This document shows, piece after piece, positions 9,468-18,880 of a stretch of DNA of 64,000 nt. The stretch is from Brucella anthropi_A (lineage in GTDB: Bacteria; Pseudomonadota; Alphaproteobacteria; Rhizobiales; Rhizobiaceae): positions 124,001 through 188,000 of the forward strand of contig NZ_LQBD01000035.1 of NCBI RefSeq assembly GCF_046630315.1. Reading direction: 5' to 3'. The notes beneath the pieces were generated by a model. It did no database searches. It was not told where the DNA came from and saw only the letters and a program-made list of their open reading frames with translations. The first letter of the stretch is position 1, and the number at the start of each line of letters is the position of its first letter. A program made the position numbers and the translations under genes.

Positions 9468-11120
9468 TTATGGTTTGGCGCGGCCAAGCGCGGCATTTTC
9501 CTTCGGCCGGTTCGAGCCTGCATTCTCGGCTTCCCAGCGCGCATTGGCTTCGCGGATTGCGGCAGCAAGGCGGGTTTCGCCATAGGTTTCCAGCACCTCT
9601 TCCGGCTCGGCTTCCCTCCTGACCGGCGATGACGGCTCGCGGCCGGCCAGCGCCATCGAAACAAGGCCAAGCAAAAACCCCGCCAGCAATCCAAGCCCGA
9701 TAATCCCCTGCGGGGAAAGATCGCGCGGGGTCGGCTCCGCCATGGCTGGCGCAACCATCCGCACCATTGCGGCGGAACCCGCCGCGGAAGTTTCGCCCCG
9801 CGCCGCCCGCATCTGCAATTCTTCAAACAGCGCCTGCCTGGCCGCGGCATCGCGCTCCAGCAGTTGCAGGCGGGCCCTGTCTTCATCGGTCGCGGGCGCC
9901 GAGCCGAAGCCGGCCATGGCCGCCGCCGCTTTCTGCTCGCGTTCGACCGCATTCCTGAGATCGGCCTGCAAGGCGCTGCGCTTGCTTGCGATCTCCTTGT
10001 CGATTTCAGCTTCGATCCGCTTTGCTTCTGCCCCCTGCCCGGCAGCGCGATAGCGCTCCACCAGCGCGCCCAGCGCGCCGGACCGCATGGTTTCCGGCAC
10101 GCCCTTTCCAGCAAGGCTGTCGGCGGTTGCGCCGTTCAGCCTGTTGGCCTCGGCTGCGATGCGCGCCGTCTCTGCCTTGCTGTCGGCGAATTCACGTTGA
10201 AGTGCGGCCTTGTTGCCGTCATCGCCGAAATCCCGGCTGACGCGAAAAGCCGCTGCCGCCTGCCTTGCCGCTTCAGCATCCGCTTCCAGATTGTGCAGGC
10301 GCGTCGGCAAATCGCCCGCAGAGCCGTTTACTTCCACGCCGCCTTGCAGATGATCGCGAAATGCCTGTGCAACCGCATTGGCCAGAAGGGCCGCCGTTTC
10401 CGGCCTGTCGGCCGCTGCCTCCACAGTCACCGTGCCGCTGTCCAGTGCCTGCGTGAAATGAAGACGCTGGCGCAGCAATTCGGCACCCGACAGGCCTGTC
10501 GCCGGGGGCTGCTGGTCTTCGGGCAGCAGCCGGGTCAGGCGGATGCGCAATTCCTCCAGAAAGGACGGGGCGCCGAGGTCAGCCGGACTTTCGATGTGCG
10601 CGATGCGGGCGGCGCGTTCCAGAACGGCAGTCGAGGCGATTTCGCTGCGCCGCTCCGGCGGGAAAACCTGCAAGGATGCCGCCGCGCCATAGTGAGGCGG
10701 TACCAGAAAAGCATATGTGGTGCCGACAATCCCGCCCAAGAGCGTGAAACCGGCCAGAAGCCCGAAGCGCCGCCTGCGGCGCGGCACCAAAACCTGCTGG
10801 TTTTCAGGCTGCGGAAAACGGACGGATGCCGCCGGTTCCGGCGCGGGCCGGGCCGGGACCGGGAAACCTTCGAGATTGGCCTGCAATGCCTCGCGGACGG
10901 CATTCATCCGGCTTTGCATCTCCGCTTTCGGATCGGCCTGCCCGCTTGCCTCCGCTTCCAACAGGTCCTGCTTGCGGCGCAGCAGTTCCTCGCGACGCCT
11001 TTGATGTTCACGGTCTTCGTCGTCTTTGGCGGTCATGCGGGCAGGCGCGAGAAATTCCGGCGCATAGGCCAGAAGCGGGCGCGCAGCCGCCCGTCGCCTC
11101 TCTCCGTGCCGTTCCACCAT
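9468..11120 (-). CDS. Wzz/GumC-like polysaccharide chain-length/export protein
   Basis: A 550-residue protein. The N-terminal ~120 residues are charged and cytoplasmic. A TM segment follows at about residues 138-158 (GLLAGFTLLGGIVGTTYAFL), then a Wzz-type periplasmic start (PPHYGAAASLQVFP), a long coiled-coil Ala/Glu/Arg-rich middle, and a second TM near residue 490 (GIIGLGLLAGFLLGLV). This topology is that of polysaccharide copolymerases that set chain length during surface-polysaccharide export. No kinase domain is present. GGACGGAGCA directly before the ATG at 11120 supports this start. No other polysaccharide genes are adjacent, so the partner polymer is unknown. Confidence 0.75.
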   Translation of the reverse strand: MVERHGERRRAAARPLLAYAPEFLAPARMTAKDDEDREHQRRREELLRRKQDLLEAEASGQADPKAEMQSRMNAVREALQANLEGFPVPARPAPEPAASVRFPQPENQQVLVPRRRRRFGLLAGFTLLGGIVGTTYAFLVPPHYGAAASLQVFPPERRSEIASTAVLERAARIAHIESPADLGAPSFLEELRIRLTRLLPEDQQPPATGLSGAELLRQRLHFTQALDSGTVTVEAAADRPETAALLANAVAQAFRDHLQGGVEVNGSAGDLPTRLHNLEADAEAARQAAAAFRVSRDFGDDGNKAALQREFADSKAETARIAAEANRLNGATADSLAGKGVPETMRSGALGALVERYRAAGQGAEAKRIEAEIDKEIASKRSALQADLRNAVEREQKAAAAMAGFGSAPATDEDRARLQLLERDAAARQALFEELQMRAARGETSAAGSAAMVRMVAPAMAEPTPRDLSPQGIIGLGLLAGFLLGLVSMALAGREPSSPVRREAEPEEVLETYGETRLAAAIREANARWEAENAGSNRPKENAALGRAKP

Positions 11121-11231
11121 TGCTCCGTCCCGCTTTTTACTATTGATCCAGATTAATATTCATCATGGCAAACAAACCGTTAAAATTGCAATTATAGATA
11201 TTGATTCATAAAGATAAATCAGGAGACCGCC

Positions 11232-11828
11232 ATGACTGCCGAAACGGAACATGCGATCGATCCAGACCGGCTGAACGGCATCATCCGGTTTATCCAGGGT
11301 GCGGAACGGCTGAAGAGCACATTGCGCTCCGGCCACACCTCCCAGGGCCGACCGGAAAGCACGGCCGAACATAGCTGGCGCTTATGCCTGCTGGCGATGC
11401 TGTTCGACCGGGAACTGGGCGATTGCGACCGGCTGAAACTCATCAAGATGTGCATCATCCACGATCTGGGCGAGGCGATTTCCGGCGATGTGCCCGCCAT
11501 CCATCAATGTGCCGATGATGGCCGCGCCGCGCGCGAAAAAGCCGATCTCATGGCACTGTGCGCCCCCCTGCCCGATGATCTTGCCGCAGAAATCATGGCG
11601 CTTTGGACCGATTACAGCCAAGGCAGCTCGCCGGAAGCGATCCTTGCCAAGGGGTTCGACAAGCTTGAAACCATGATGCAGCACAATATCGGGCAGAACC
11701 CGCCGGATTTCGATTATGCGTTCAATCTCGGCTATGGCGTCAAGCAGACGGCCCGCCACCCGCTGTTGCGCCAGTTTCGCGGCATCGTGGATGCACAAAC
11801 CCGGCGCAATGCGGAAAAACAATCCTAG
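11232..11828 (+). CDS. HD-domain hydrolase, YfbR/5'-deoxynucleotidase-like
   Basis: A 198-residue protein with HD metal-site motifs: AEHSWRL (first His, about residue 47), IHDLGE (HD pair, about 76) and a downstream Asp. The layout matches the YfbR/HDDC2 group of 5'-deoxyribonucleotidases that dephosphorylate dNMPs. AGGAGACCGCC precedes the ATG. Its TAG stop lies inside the first CTAG of a 166-bp repeat, so the repeat forms its immediate 3' end. Confidence 0.8.
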   Translation: MTAETEHAIDPDRLNGIIRFIQGAERLKSTLRSGHTSQGRPESTAEHSWRLCLLAMLFDRELGDCDRLKLIKMCIIHDLGEAISGDVPAIHQCADDGRAAREKADLMALCAPLPDDLAAEIMALWTDYSQGSSPEAILAKGFDKLETMMQHNIGQNPPDFDYAFNLGYGVKQTARHPLLRQFRGIVDAQTRRNAEKQS

Positions 11829-11990
11829 TGGTCTGATTCCAACATTTGCATCCCTCGGTTCAAGCGCTGAGCAAATGTTGGAATCAAAAAGACCACTAGC
11901 AAACATATGTATCTAGTGGATTTTTCGAATTTGACGTTTGAAACAGCGTATGTGTCAGCCGGGATTCAAACGTCAAATTCAATCCACTAG
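11825..11990. repeat. 166-bp double-palindrome repeat, copy 1 (inverted pair)
   Basis: The unit is two hairpins. One spans 11825-11899, with ends CTAGTGGTC/GACCACTAG and inner ATTCCAACATTTGC/GCAAATGTTGGAAT. The other spans 11913-11990, with ends CTAGTGGAT/ATCCACTAG and inner AATTTGACGTTTGAA/TTCAAACGTCAAATT. A 13-base linker joins them. An identical copy in opposite orientation is at 18881-19046. It fits exactly between the stop codons of two convergent genes. Confidence 0.95.
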
Positions 11991-12593
11991 TCAATTCAAC
12001 GTTGCGAAGTGACGCAGAATGAAAGTGGACTGATAGACCAGCGCGCCCGCAGCAAACAGCGCATGATAGCGCCAGTTGCCCCAGAACACCGCGACCAGGC
12101 TGAAGAAGATGAAGCCTGCGACCTGAGCGGGATATTCTACCCCATAGACCTGGTAATGGTCGGCGCCTTTCATGAGCGTATCGATGAAATCGGCCACATA
12201 GACCAGTGCCAGAATGCCGAAGAACCATCTGCGCCGGGAGATGAAATAATCACGATAGCCGGTATATTGCTCCATAGTGTCGGGGAAAAGCAGCGTGCTG
12301 AGCAAAAAATACAGCCCGGCATAGAAGATCACGAACAGATACTTCTCGAAGGTCCAGAGCGGAATGATGCGCAGGCTGAATTCAAACCACCAGAAATGGA
12401 TGACGGACAGCAGGATGAAACCCACCCATGCCAGATGGACGGGATAGATTTTCTGCTTGCCGGGATGCTGGATGAAACGCGCCAATCCTGTCAAAAGGCG
12501 TGAAACGCACAGGCCGAGGATCATGCCGATAATAATACGGACGTGCCCGAAAGCTTCCGATGGCGGAACGCCTGTCGTCAAAGCCGGGTCCAT
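11991..12593 (-). CDS. Integral membrane protein, function unknown
   Basis: A 200-residue protein with about six hydrophobic stretches (for example IIIGMILGLCVSRLLTGLARF near residue 20 and WVGFILLSVIHFWWFEFSL). It is predicted to sit in the inner membrane. I recognise no catalytic motif. GGAGGGGAAG immediately before the ATG at 12593 identifies the start; the longer frame to 12656 lacks such a site. Its stop abuts the 166-bp repeat. Confidence 0.7.
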   Translation of the reverse strand: MDPALTTGVPPSEAFGHVRIIIGMILGLCVSRLLTGLARFIQHPGKQKIYPVHLAWVGFILLSVIHFWWFEFSLRIIPLWTFEKYLFVIFYAGLYFLLSTLLFPDTMEQYTGYRDYFISRRRWFFGILALVYVADFIDTLMKGADHYQVYGVEYPAQVAGFIFFSLVAVFWGNWRYHALFAAGALVYQSTFILRHFATLN

Positions 12594-12713
12594 TCTTCCC
12601 CTCCGAAGATTCACTCCACTTTGGCTCATATTGGTCGATATGATCTGGGGGATCAATGATTTAACTGCGGAAAGACGTGGATACGCCGCATATGCTTGCA
12701 GAGCGCGGCGAGG

Positions 12714-12864
12714 CTAGAGCGGTTCCGGTTTAAATGGAATCGTCGGAACCGCTCTATCTATTTGTTTCCACGCATTATCCTACGCATCGAAGCAGGATCA
12801 GAAATCAGTCCAGTGAACTGATTTCCCTGCGTAGACGCTTCGCACTTTTGCTGGAAATGCTCTA
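12714..12864. repeat. Family-A palindromic repeat, copy 2 (reverse orientation)
   Basis: Near-identical reverse complement of the element at 9148-9300: CTAGAGCGGTTCCGG first, then the palindrome ATCAGTCCAGTGAACTGAT, ending GGAAATGCTCTA. It ends about 40 bases before the proC start, so it lies in or just upstream of the proC leader. Confidence 0.85.
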
Positions 12865-12904
12865 TACCATGCCCCAAACGAACTCCAAGGGTGGAACGAT
12901 CACT

Positions 12905-13720
12905 ATGCATGACACGGTAATTCTGGTCGGTTGCGGCAATATGGGCTTCGCCATGCTGAAAGGCTGGCTGGACAGCGGCGCCCTCAAGGCCAGGGACGTT
13001 TATGTCGTGGAGCCGACGGAAGCGCTTCGCGATCGGGCTGCGGGTGCTGGCGTCCATGCCTTTGCCGATGCCGACGCCCTGCCGGGCGACCTGAAGCCGC
13101 GCATGGTTCTGGTGGCCGTCAAGCCGCAGGTCATGGCGCAGGTCCTGCCAGCCTATGAGCGCTTCGCCCCGGCTGCCACCTTCGTCAGCGTTGCAGCCGG
13201 CATTCCGGTTGCCCTGTTCGAAAGCAAGCTTGGCCGCGACGCAGCCGTGCTGCGCTGCATGCCCAATACGCCTGCCGCCATCGGCAAGGGCATGCTGGTC
13301 ACCTATAAGAACGCCAATGTGACCGACGACAATGAAGCCTTCGTCGCCCGCCTGCTTGCAACATCCGGCAAGGTCGCAAGTGTGAATGACGAAGCGCTGA
13401 TGGACGCCGTGACCGCCGTTTCCGGCTCCGGGCCTGCCTATGTGTTTCATTTCATCGAAGCGCTGACCGAAGCCGGTGTGACCGCCGGCCTGCCGCAGGA
13501 AACGGCGGCACTTCTGGCCATGCAGACCGTGATGGGTGCAGGCGCCCTGGCCGATGCCAGCACGGACACACCGTCAAAACTGCGCGAACAGGTGACGAGC
13601 CCGAACGGCACCACCGCTGCCGCGCTCGACGTGCTGATGGGCGGCGACCGCCTCAGAAAGCTGGTGGCGGAAGCCGTGGAAGCTGCCCGCAAGCGTTCGG
13701 TGGAACTAGGCAAAAGCTAA
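12905..13720 (+). CDS. proC: Pyrroline-5-carboxylate reductase
   Basis: A 271-residue protein with the N-terminal NAD(P)-binding GCGNMGFAM, PNTPAAIGKGM near residue 120, and the family signature AVSGSGPAYVFHFIEAL plus QVTSPNGTTAAAL. It performs the last step of proline synthesis. I use the ATG at 12905 (MHDTVILVG); an in-frame ATG at 12869 would add 12 residues unlike the family. Its stop overlaps by 4 bases the stop of the convergent ABC ATPase gene. Confidence 0.95.
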   Translation: MHDTVILVGCGNMGFAMLKGWLDSGALKARDVYVVEPTEALRDRAAGAGVHAFADADALPGDLKPRMVLVAVKPQVMAQVLPAYERFAPAATFVSVAAGIPVALFESKLGRDAAVLRCMPNTPAAIGKGMLVTYKNANVTDDNEAFVARLLATSGKVASVNDEALMDAVTAVSGSGPAYVFHFIEALTEAGVTAGLPQETAALLAMQTVMGAGALADASTDTPSKLREQVTSPNGTTAAALDVLMGGDRLRKLVAEAVEAARKRSVELGKS

Positions 13721-14460
13721 ATCGAAAGACGCGGCACCGCTTCGATCAGCGCCTTGGTCACAGGCGCTTGCGGTGCCGTTATCAGCTCCCGCGTCGGGCG
13801 GCATTCCACAATCCGCCCGCGCTCCATCACCGCGATACGGTCTACCATCCGGGCTGCGACCGCCAGATCATGCGTGATGAAGAGATAGGCCGTCCGCTCG
13901 GCTTTCTGTATGGCGCGCAACAGGGCGAGAATGGCGCCGCGCACGGTGAGATCGAGCGCCGAAACCGCCTCATCCAGCACGATCAGCGACGGCTTGGTTG
14001 CAAGCGCCCGCGCAAGCGCCACACGCTGACGCTGCCCGCCGGAAATCTCGTGGACACCGCGCCGCGCCAGCGCCGGGTCAAGGCCGACCATTTGCAGAAG
14101 CTCTGCACTGTCGCGTTTCAGCCCGTGGATGCGCAGCGGCTCGCGCAGAAGATCATCAACGCTTGCGCGCGGATTGAAGGCCGAGAGCGGGTCCTGAAAC
14201 ACCATCTGCATGCGCGCGCGCTCTTTGCGGAGATCGGCTCCCTTGAGCTCCAGCCAGTCCTTGCCCTCAAAGCGGATTGCGCCGCTTTCAAGCGGGTGAA
14301 GCCGCAGCAGTCCCCGCGCCAGCGTGGACTTGCCGCTGCCGGATGGCCCGACCAGCGCCAGCGTCTCGCCTCGCTTAATCGCGAGGCTGACGCCATCAAG
14401 CGCGCGGGTGTCACCATAGCGCAGGATGAGATTGTCGGCTTTCAGAAGCGGTTCAGCCAT
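13717..14460 (-). CDS. Oligopeptide-type ABC transporter ATPase, second (DppF/OppF-like)
   Basis: A 247-residue ABC ATPase with Walker A GPSGSGKST (about 37-45), Q-loop FQDP, signature ISGGQRQRVALARAL (about 133), and Walker B LIVLDEAVSALD. It is the last gene of the five-gene operon, overlaps the preceding ATPase gene by 8 bases, and overlaps the convergent proC stop by 4. It hydrolyses ATP on the cytoplasmic side together with the upstream ATPase to drive import by the two permeases. Confidence 0.9.
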   Translation of the reverse strand: MAEPLLKADNLILRYGDTRALDGVSLAIKRGETLALVGPSGSGKSTLARGLLRLHPLESGAIRFEGKDWLELKGADLRKERARMQMVFQDPLSAFNPRASVDDLLREPLRIHGLKRDSAELLQMVGLDPALARRGVHEISGGQRQRVALARALATKPSLIVLDEAVSALDLTVRGAILALLRAIQKAERTAYLFITHDLAVAARMVDRIAVMERGRIVECRPTRELITAPQAPVTKALIEAVPRLSI

Positions 14461-15208
14461 GGGCCGCCTCCAGCACCGGCACGGCGGCGATCAGCGCCTT
14501 CGTATACTCTGTTTGTGGGTCAGATACGATATTTCGAGCCGGGCCAAGTTCCACCAGTCTTCCCTGACGGAAGACCGCGATGCGGTCGGCCAGTCCCGAC
14601 GCCAGCGCAATGTCATGCGTGATGAAGATCAGCGTCATGCCGTCTTCGCGCACCAGGTCGCACAGGAGAGAGACAATCTCCTTCTGCACGATGGTATCGA
14701 GCGCGCTTGTCGGCTCGTCGGCAATCAGCAGGCGTGGACCGGCGGCAATGGCAAGCGCAATCGCAATGCGCTGTTTCTGCCCGCCCGAAAACTGATGCGG
14801 ATAAAGCGAGAAACGCTTTTCCGCTTGCGGAATATGGACCCGCTGCAAAAGGCCGACGGCTTTGGCTTTCGCCGCCCCCCTGTCGATGTTCGCATAAGCG
14901 CGGATCGTCTCGACAAGCTGCGCGCCGACCGTCATCAGCGGGTCGAAGCTCGATGCGGGGTCCTGAAACACGAAGCCTATGTCGCGCCCCGGTCGCGGCT
15001 TTCCATCCGCCCAGTGGAAGCCGCCCGACAGACGTGCATTGCCCGGCAGGAGCGAGGCCAGGGCCAGCGCCAGCGTGCTTTTGCCCGAGCCGCTTTCGCC
15101 GATGATCGCCAGCGTTTCGCCATGCATGACATCGAGATCGATATTCTCCAGCGCCGTTTCGCGGCCATAGTGCACGGAAAGCTGTTCCAGCCGGACCATC
15201 ACCGTCAT
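14453..15208 (-). CDS. Oligopeptide-type ABC transporter ATPase, first (DppD/OppD-like)
   Basis: A 251-residue ABC ATPase with Walker A GESGSGKST (about 35-43), signature FSGGQKQRIAIALAI and Walker B LLIADEPTSALD. The usual OppD C-terminal iron-sulfur/peptide extension appears short; the protein ends soon after QTEYTKALIAAVP. It overlaps the permease gene by 4 bases (ATGA), indicating translational coupling. Confidence 0.9.
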   Translation of the reverse strand: MTVMVRLEQLSVHYGRETALENIDLDVMHGETLAIIGESGSGKSTLALALASLLPGNARLSGGFHWADGKPRPGRDIGFVFQDPASSFDPLMTVGAQLVETIRAYANIDRGAAKAKAVGLLQRVHIPQAEKRFSLYPHQFSGGQKQRIAIALAIAAGPRLLIADEPTSALDTIVQKEIVSLLCDLVREDGMTLIFITHDIALASGLADRIAVFRQGRLVELGPARNIVSDPQTEYTKALIAAVPVLEAAHG

Positions 15209-16035
15209 GGCTGCACCGCGCGCCGGGACAGGGCATTGGTCAGCCCTTCGCCCGTCAGATAAACGCCAACGACAGTCAATGCCAGCGCCAGGCCCGGCAG
15301 GATCGAAAGCCAGGGCGCGGACCGCAAAACCGTGCGCCCTTCGGCAATCATGCCGCCCCAGGTCACGCGGTTGGGATCGCTTAGGCCCAGAAAGGACAGC
15401 GCCGCTTCGATCAATATGGCGGAAGCGACGATCACCGGCACCAGCGCCAGAACCGGCGGCAGCGCGTTGGGCAAAATCTGGCGGAAGGCGATTTCCATCG
15501 GATGCATGCCGATGACGCGGGCCGAGGCCACATAGTCGCTTTCGCGGATGGAAAGCACTTGCCCGCGCGTGAGGCGGGCGGCCTGCGTCCAGCTGGAAAG
15601 CGCAATCGCGACAATCAGCACCGGCAGCGACGGCCCGGCAATGCTGACCAGAGCCAGCGCCAGCAGAAAACCCGGCACGGTCTGGAAAGCCTCCGTGATC
15701 CGCATCAGGACTTCATCGATGATACCGCCCGCAAAGCCGGCCAGGGTTCCGACGATGCTGCCGAGGATAATCGCGGCGCAGGCGGCAGCCAGCCCAACCA
15801 TAAGCGAGGTGCGCGCACCATGGAAAAGCCCGGCCAGAACATCGCGCCCCAGCCGGTCGGTTCCGAGAGGAAAATGCGCGTTCTCAAAAGGTTGCAGCAA
15901 GGGCGTTGAGACAATGCTCAAAGGATCGGCGGGAAAGAGGAGAGGCGCGGACAATGCGGCCAGCACCAGCAGCACCAGCAGGATTGTGCCTGTTATACCT
16001 TCACCCGTTCTGAAATAACGTTTGGAGCGGCTCAT
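15205..16035 (-). CDS. Oligopeptide-type ABC permease (DppC/OppC-like)
   Basis: A 276-residue membrane protein. It has an N-terminal TM (GTILLVLLVLAALSAPLLF), then an extracytoplasmic stretch with the family motif FPLGTDRLGRDVLAGLFHGARTS, and five more TMs. The EAA-type ATPase contact loop (ESDYVASARVIGMHPMEI) is near residue 165. It forms the channel with the upstream permease. Start and stop both overlap neighbouring genes by 4 bases. Confidence 0.9.
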   Translation of the reverse strand: MSRSKRYFRTGEGITGTILLVLLVLAALSAPLLFPADPLSIVSTPLLQPFENAHFPLGTDRLGRDVLAGLFHGARTSLMVGLAAACAAIILGSIVGTLAGFAGGIIDEVLMRITEAFQTVPGFLLALALVSIAGPSLPVLIVAIALSSWTQAARLTRGQVLSIRESDYVASARVIGMHPMEIAFRQILPNALPPVLALVPVIVASAILIEAALSFLGLSDPNRVTWGGMIAEGRTVLRSAPWLSILPGLALALTVVGVYLTGEGLTNALSRRAVQP

Positions 16036-17033
16036 GCCCTGCCGCCTCCGGTCGCGATGCGTGGGTCGAGCCAGAAATAGATCAGGTCGACAAGGAAATT
16101 GACCACGATCACCATGACGGCGCTGACCAGAATGACGCCGAGCAGAAGCGGCGTGTCACGGCTTGCGACGGCCTCCTGCGCCAGCCGCCCCAGACCCGGC
16201 ACGGCGAAGACAGTTTCAATCACCACGCTGCCGCCGAGCATGGATGCCGCCTGCAAGCCCAGCACGGTCACGAGCGGCAGAAGCGCATTGCGCGCCACGT
16301 GACGCAGGACAATGCGCAGATGCGAAATACCCCTCGCCCGCAAGGCGCGCACGAAATCCATGCGCCATATGTCGGCCATGGCGGCACGCATCACCCGCAG
16401 GTAAAGCGCCAGATAGATCACCGCCAGCGAGACGACCGGCAGCACCAGATGGAGCGCGATATCGCCCGCCCGCGCCAGCCCGTGCTTGCCGGAGGCAATC
16501 GTTTCGATGCCGCTCGACGGCAGCCAGCGCAGCCGGATCGAAAACAGGATGACCAGCACAAGCGCCAGCCAGAAACCGGGGATCGCATAAAGGACAAGCG
16601 ATGCAATGGACAAAAACCGGTCGCGAAAGCTTCCCGGTCTGGCACCGGCAACAATGCCGAGGAGAGAACCCACGGCAAAAGACAGGGCAGTCGCCGCGCC
16701 CATCAAAAGAAGCGTGTTGGGCAGGCGTTCCAGAATGACGTCGAGAATGGGCCGGTTGAAACTGACGGACCAGCCGAGATTGCCCTGTGCAAGCGCTGCC
16801 AGATAGGCCCCGAGCCGATGCCAGACCGACTGGTCCAGCCCCCAGCGCGCCCGCATGTCGGCAATCGTGGCCGCATCGCCGCCGAATGTCACGGCATAGG
16901 CGTCAACAGCATCGCCCGGCGCGCTTTCCAACATGAAAAAGCAGCCGACAATGACAATCAGCAGCACGATGATGCTGCCGGCCAGTCGTTTGCGGAAAAG
17001 GGACAGAATCTGTTTCACGGCGGCAGGATACAA
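16032..17033 (-). CDS. Oligopeptide-type ABC permease (DppB/OppB-like)
   Basis: A 333-residue permease with an N-terminal TM, ending its first periplasmic part in APGDAVD, and the DppB-type ATPase-interaction region DFVRALRARGISHLRIVLRHVARNAL near residue 230. Six TMs are visible. It heads the permease pair, 17 bases after the binding-protein gene, and overlaps the DppC-like start by 4 bases. Confidence 0.9.
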   Translation of the reverse strand: MYPAAVKQILSLFRKRLAGSIIVLLIVIVGCFFMLESAPGDAVDAYAVTFGGDAATIADMRARWGLDQSVWHRLGAYLAALAQGNLGWSVSFNRPILDVILERLPNTLLLMGAATALSFAVGSLLGIVAGARPGSFRDRFLSIASLVLYAIPGFWLALVLVILFSIRLRWLPSSGIETIASGKHGLARAGDIALHLVLPVVSLAVIYLALYLRVMRAAMADIWRMDFVRALRARGISHLRIVLRHVARNALLPLVTVLGLQAASMLGGSVVIETVFAVPGLGRLAQEAVASRDTPLLLGVILVSAVMVIVVNFLVDLIYFWLDPRIATGGGRA

Positions 17034-17050
17034 TCAATCTGACGGTTTCG

Positions 17051-18661
17051 TCACTGTTCCAGCCACGTATCCGCCCAGTTGGAAACAGCCCAGCGCGGAT
17101 TGTTGGAAACATTCTTCACACGGTCGCTGGCAACCGTGATGAAACCCCATTCCGCGACATTGATGAGCGGCAGATCCGCCTCCACCATCTGCTGGAACTG
17201 CCGATAAAGCGCCGTGCGCTTTTCCTCATCGATTTCGCGAGCGGCTTTGGCAATCAGCGCGTCGAGTTCGGCATTGGCATAGCCGCCCTGATTGGAGAAC
17301 GGCACGCCTGCCGGGATGCCGCTTTGCACCAGAATGGTGGTCGATATGGCCGGATCGCCGCGATAGACCGTGGGCGCGACGGCCAGATCGAAATCATGAT
17401 CGGTGTAGACGGCTTTCTGATGCGCGGCGGAATCATTGTTGACGATGCGCGCATCGATGCCGATGGCGCCAAGCGCCTGCCGCAGATAATCGCCAAACTG
17501 TTTCGTTTCGTTGAAATAGGGTGCGGGAAGCAGCCTGAGCGTGAAGCGCATGCCGTCCTTGCCCCGTTTGTAACCGGCCTCATCCAGAAGCGCATTGGCC
17601 TTCGCCACATCGAACGGATAGGACGGCACGTCAGCGGTATAAAACTGGCTGTCATAGTGCGGCACCGGGCCGGTCGAGGGCTTGGCATATCCAAGGAAAA
17701 TCGTCTTCACCACGAAATCGCGGTCGATGGCGTGCGCGATTGCCTGCCGAACCTTCAGGTCCGCCAGTTCCTTGCGGCGATGGTTGATCTCCACCACGAG
17801 CTGATAGGTCAGCGCCTCATAACCTTTCGAAATCACGCTCAGGCCCGGCACCTTCGAGATACGGTCCAGATCGGCGAGCGGCACGGCGGAAAAGGCGGCA
17901 AGATCGATTTCTTCGGCCTCCAGCGCGCCGGCAGCGGCGGCGCGATCCGGCAGCACGCGATAGACGATCTCGTCCAGATAAGGCTCGCCCTCGCCCCAAT
18001 AATCGTCGTTGCGCGCCAGCCGGTAATATTCGCCGGTCTTGTGCTCGGCATATTTGAACGGGCCGGTGCCGACGAGCTTTTCATTGGCCGGATTGGCCAT
18101 GATGTCGGTTCCGGCAAAGACATGCTTCGGCAGCACGGCGGTCAAGGCCGGCAGGGCATTGCGGATAAGCTGGAAGGGCGTCGGCTCGGAAAAATGGAAG
18201 ATGGCGGTATGATCGTCCGGCGTTTCCACCTTCTCCAGCGTCTTGAACACGACACGGCCAAGGTTCTGCAATGGTTTCCAGACTTCCATCGCCGAAAACG
18301 CCACATCCGCCGATGTGAACGGCTCGCCGTCGTGCCATTTGACGCCATCGCGCAAGTGGAACGTCGCCGTCAGCCCGTCGGCGGAACCTTCCCAACCCGT
18401 GGCAAGGCGTGGCGCAAGGCCATTGTCGCCCTCGAAAGACGCTTCCGCGAGAGGCTCGACTATCTTGCTTGCGACGAAGAAAACGCCATTGGACGCAACG
18501 ATGGCCGGATTGAGATTGCGCGGCTCTGAATCGGCGGCCACGACCAGCCGCCCGCCTTTCACTTCGCCAGCCGCATTGGACCGTTGCGGCCAGACGGCGA
18601 GAGCGGCCAAAGCGGTCGTCCCCGCCAGAAAAGCCCTACGCGACAGAACCAGTTGAGCCAT
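17051..18661 (-). CDS. Periplasmic oligopeptide/nickel-type substrate-binding protein
   Basis: A 536-residue SBP_bac_5 protein. The N-terminus carries SRRAFLAG followed by a hydrophobic stretch and WPQRSNAAG, which looks like a Tat (twin-arginine) export signal. The mature part has family features such as LATGWEGSADGLTATFHLRDGV and GTGPFKY. The ATG at 18661 is preferred over a TTG at 18676. It is the first gene of the operon, so it defines substrate specificity, most likely a peptide or similar ligand. The ligand cannot be deduced. The operon promoter should lie in 18662-18880. Confidence 0.88.
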   Translation of the reverse strand: MAQLVLSRRAFLAGTTALAALAVWPQRSNAAGEVKGGRLVVAADSEPRNLNPAIVASNGVFFVASKIVEPLAEASFEGDNGLAPRLATGWEGSADGLTATFHLRDGVKWHDGEPFTSADVAFSAMEVWKPLQNLGRVVFKTLEKVETPDDHTAIFHFSEPTPFQLIRNALPALTAVLPKHVFAGTDIMANPANEKLVGTGPFKYAEHKTGEYYRLARNDDYWGEGEPYLDEIVYRVLPDRAAAAGALEAEEIDLAAFSAVPLADLDRISKVPGLSVISKGYEALTYQLVVEINHRRKELADLKVRQAIAHAIDRDFVVKTIFLGYAKPSTGPVPHYDSQFYTADVPSYPFDVAKANALLDEAGYKRGKDGMRFTLRLLPAPYFNETKQFGDYLRQALGAIGIDARIVNNDSAAHQKAVYTDHDFDLAVAPTVYRGDPAISTTILVQSGIPAGVPFSNQGGYANAELDALIAKAAREIDEEKRTALYRQFQQMVEADLPLINVAEWGFITVASDRVKNVSNNPRWAVSNWADTWLEQ

Positions 18662-18696
18662 ATCGGTGCCCCGCAATCACATTTTCATTCACTACA

Positions 18697-18752
18697 AGCC
18701 TGTTCCAAAAGTCGCCCTGTGCGGCTGCAAATGGCGATTTTTGGAACAGGCT
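18697..18752. repeat. Inverted repeat upstream of the ABC operon
   Basis: AGCCTGTTCCAAAAGTCGCC pairs with GGCGATTTTTGGAACAGGCT around a 16-base loop, with one mismatch. It lies 35 bases before the binding-protein start on the minus strand, so it would fall in the 5' leader or overlap the promoter. It could be a regulatory hairpin or another repeat family. Confidence 0.55.
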
Positions 18753-18880
18753 CTGACTTTCTATACCAGTCGCCCGGAAATGACAGGATCAAAACCTGTA
18801 ACGGGGACAATAAATATCGGGAAACGCTTCCTTTTCGAGCATATTCAGCCCTCAAGTAAAAATGATATTTCAATTATTTG

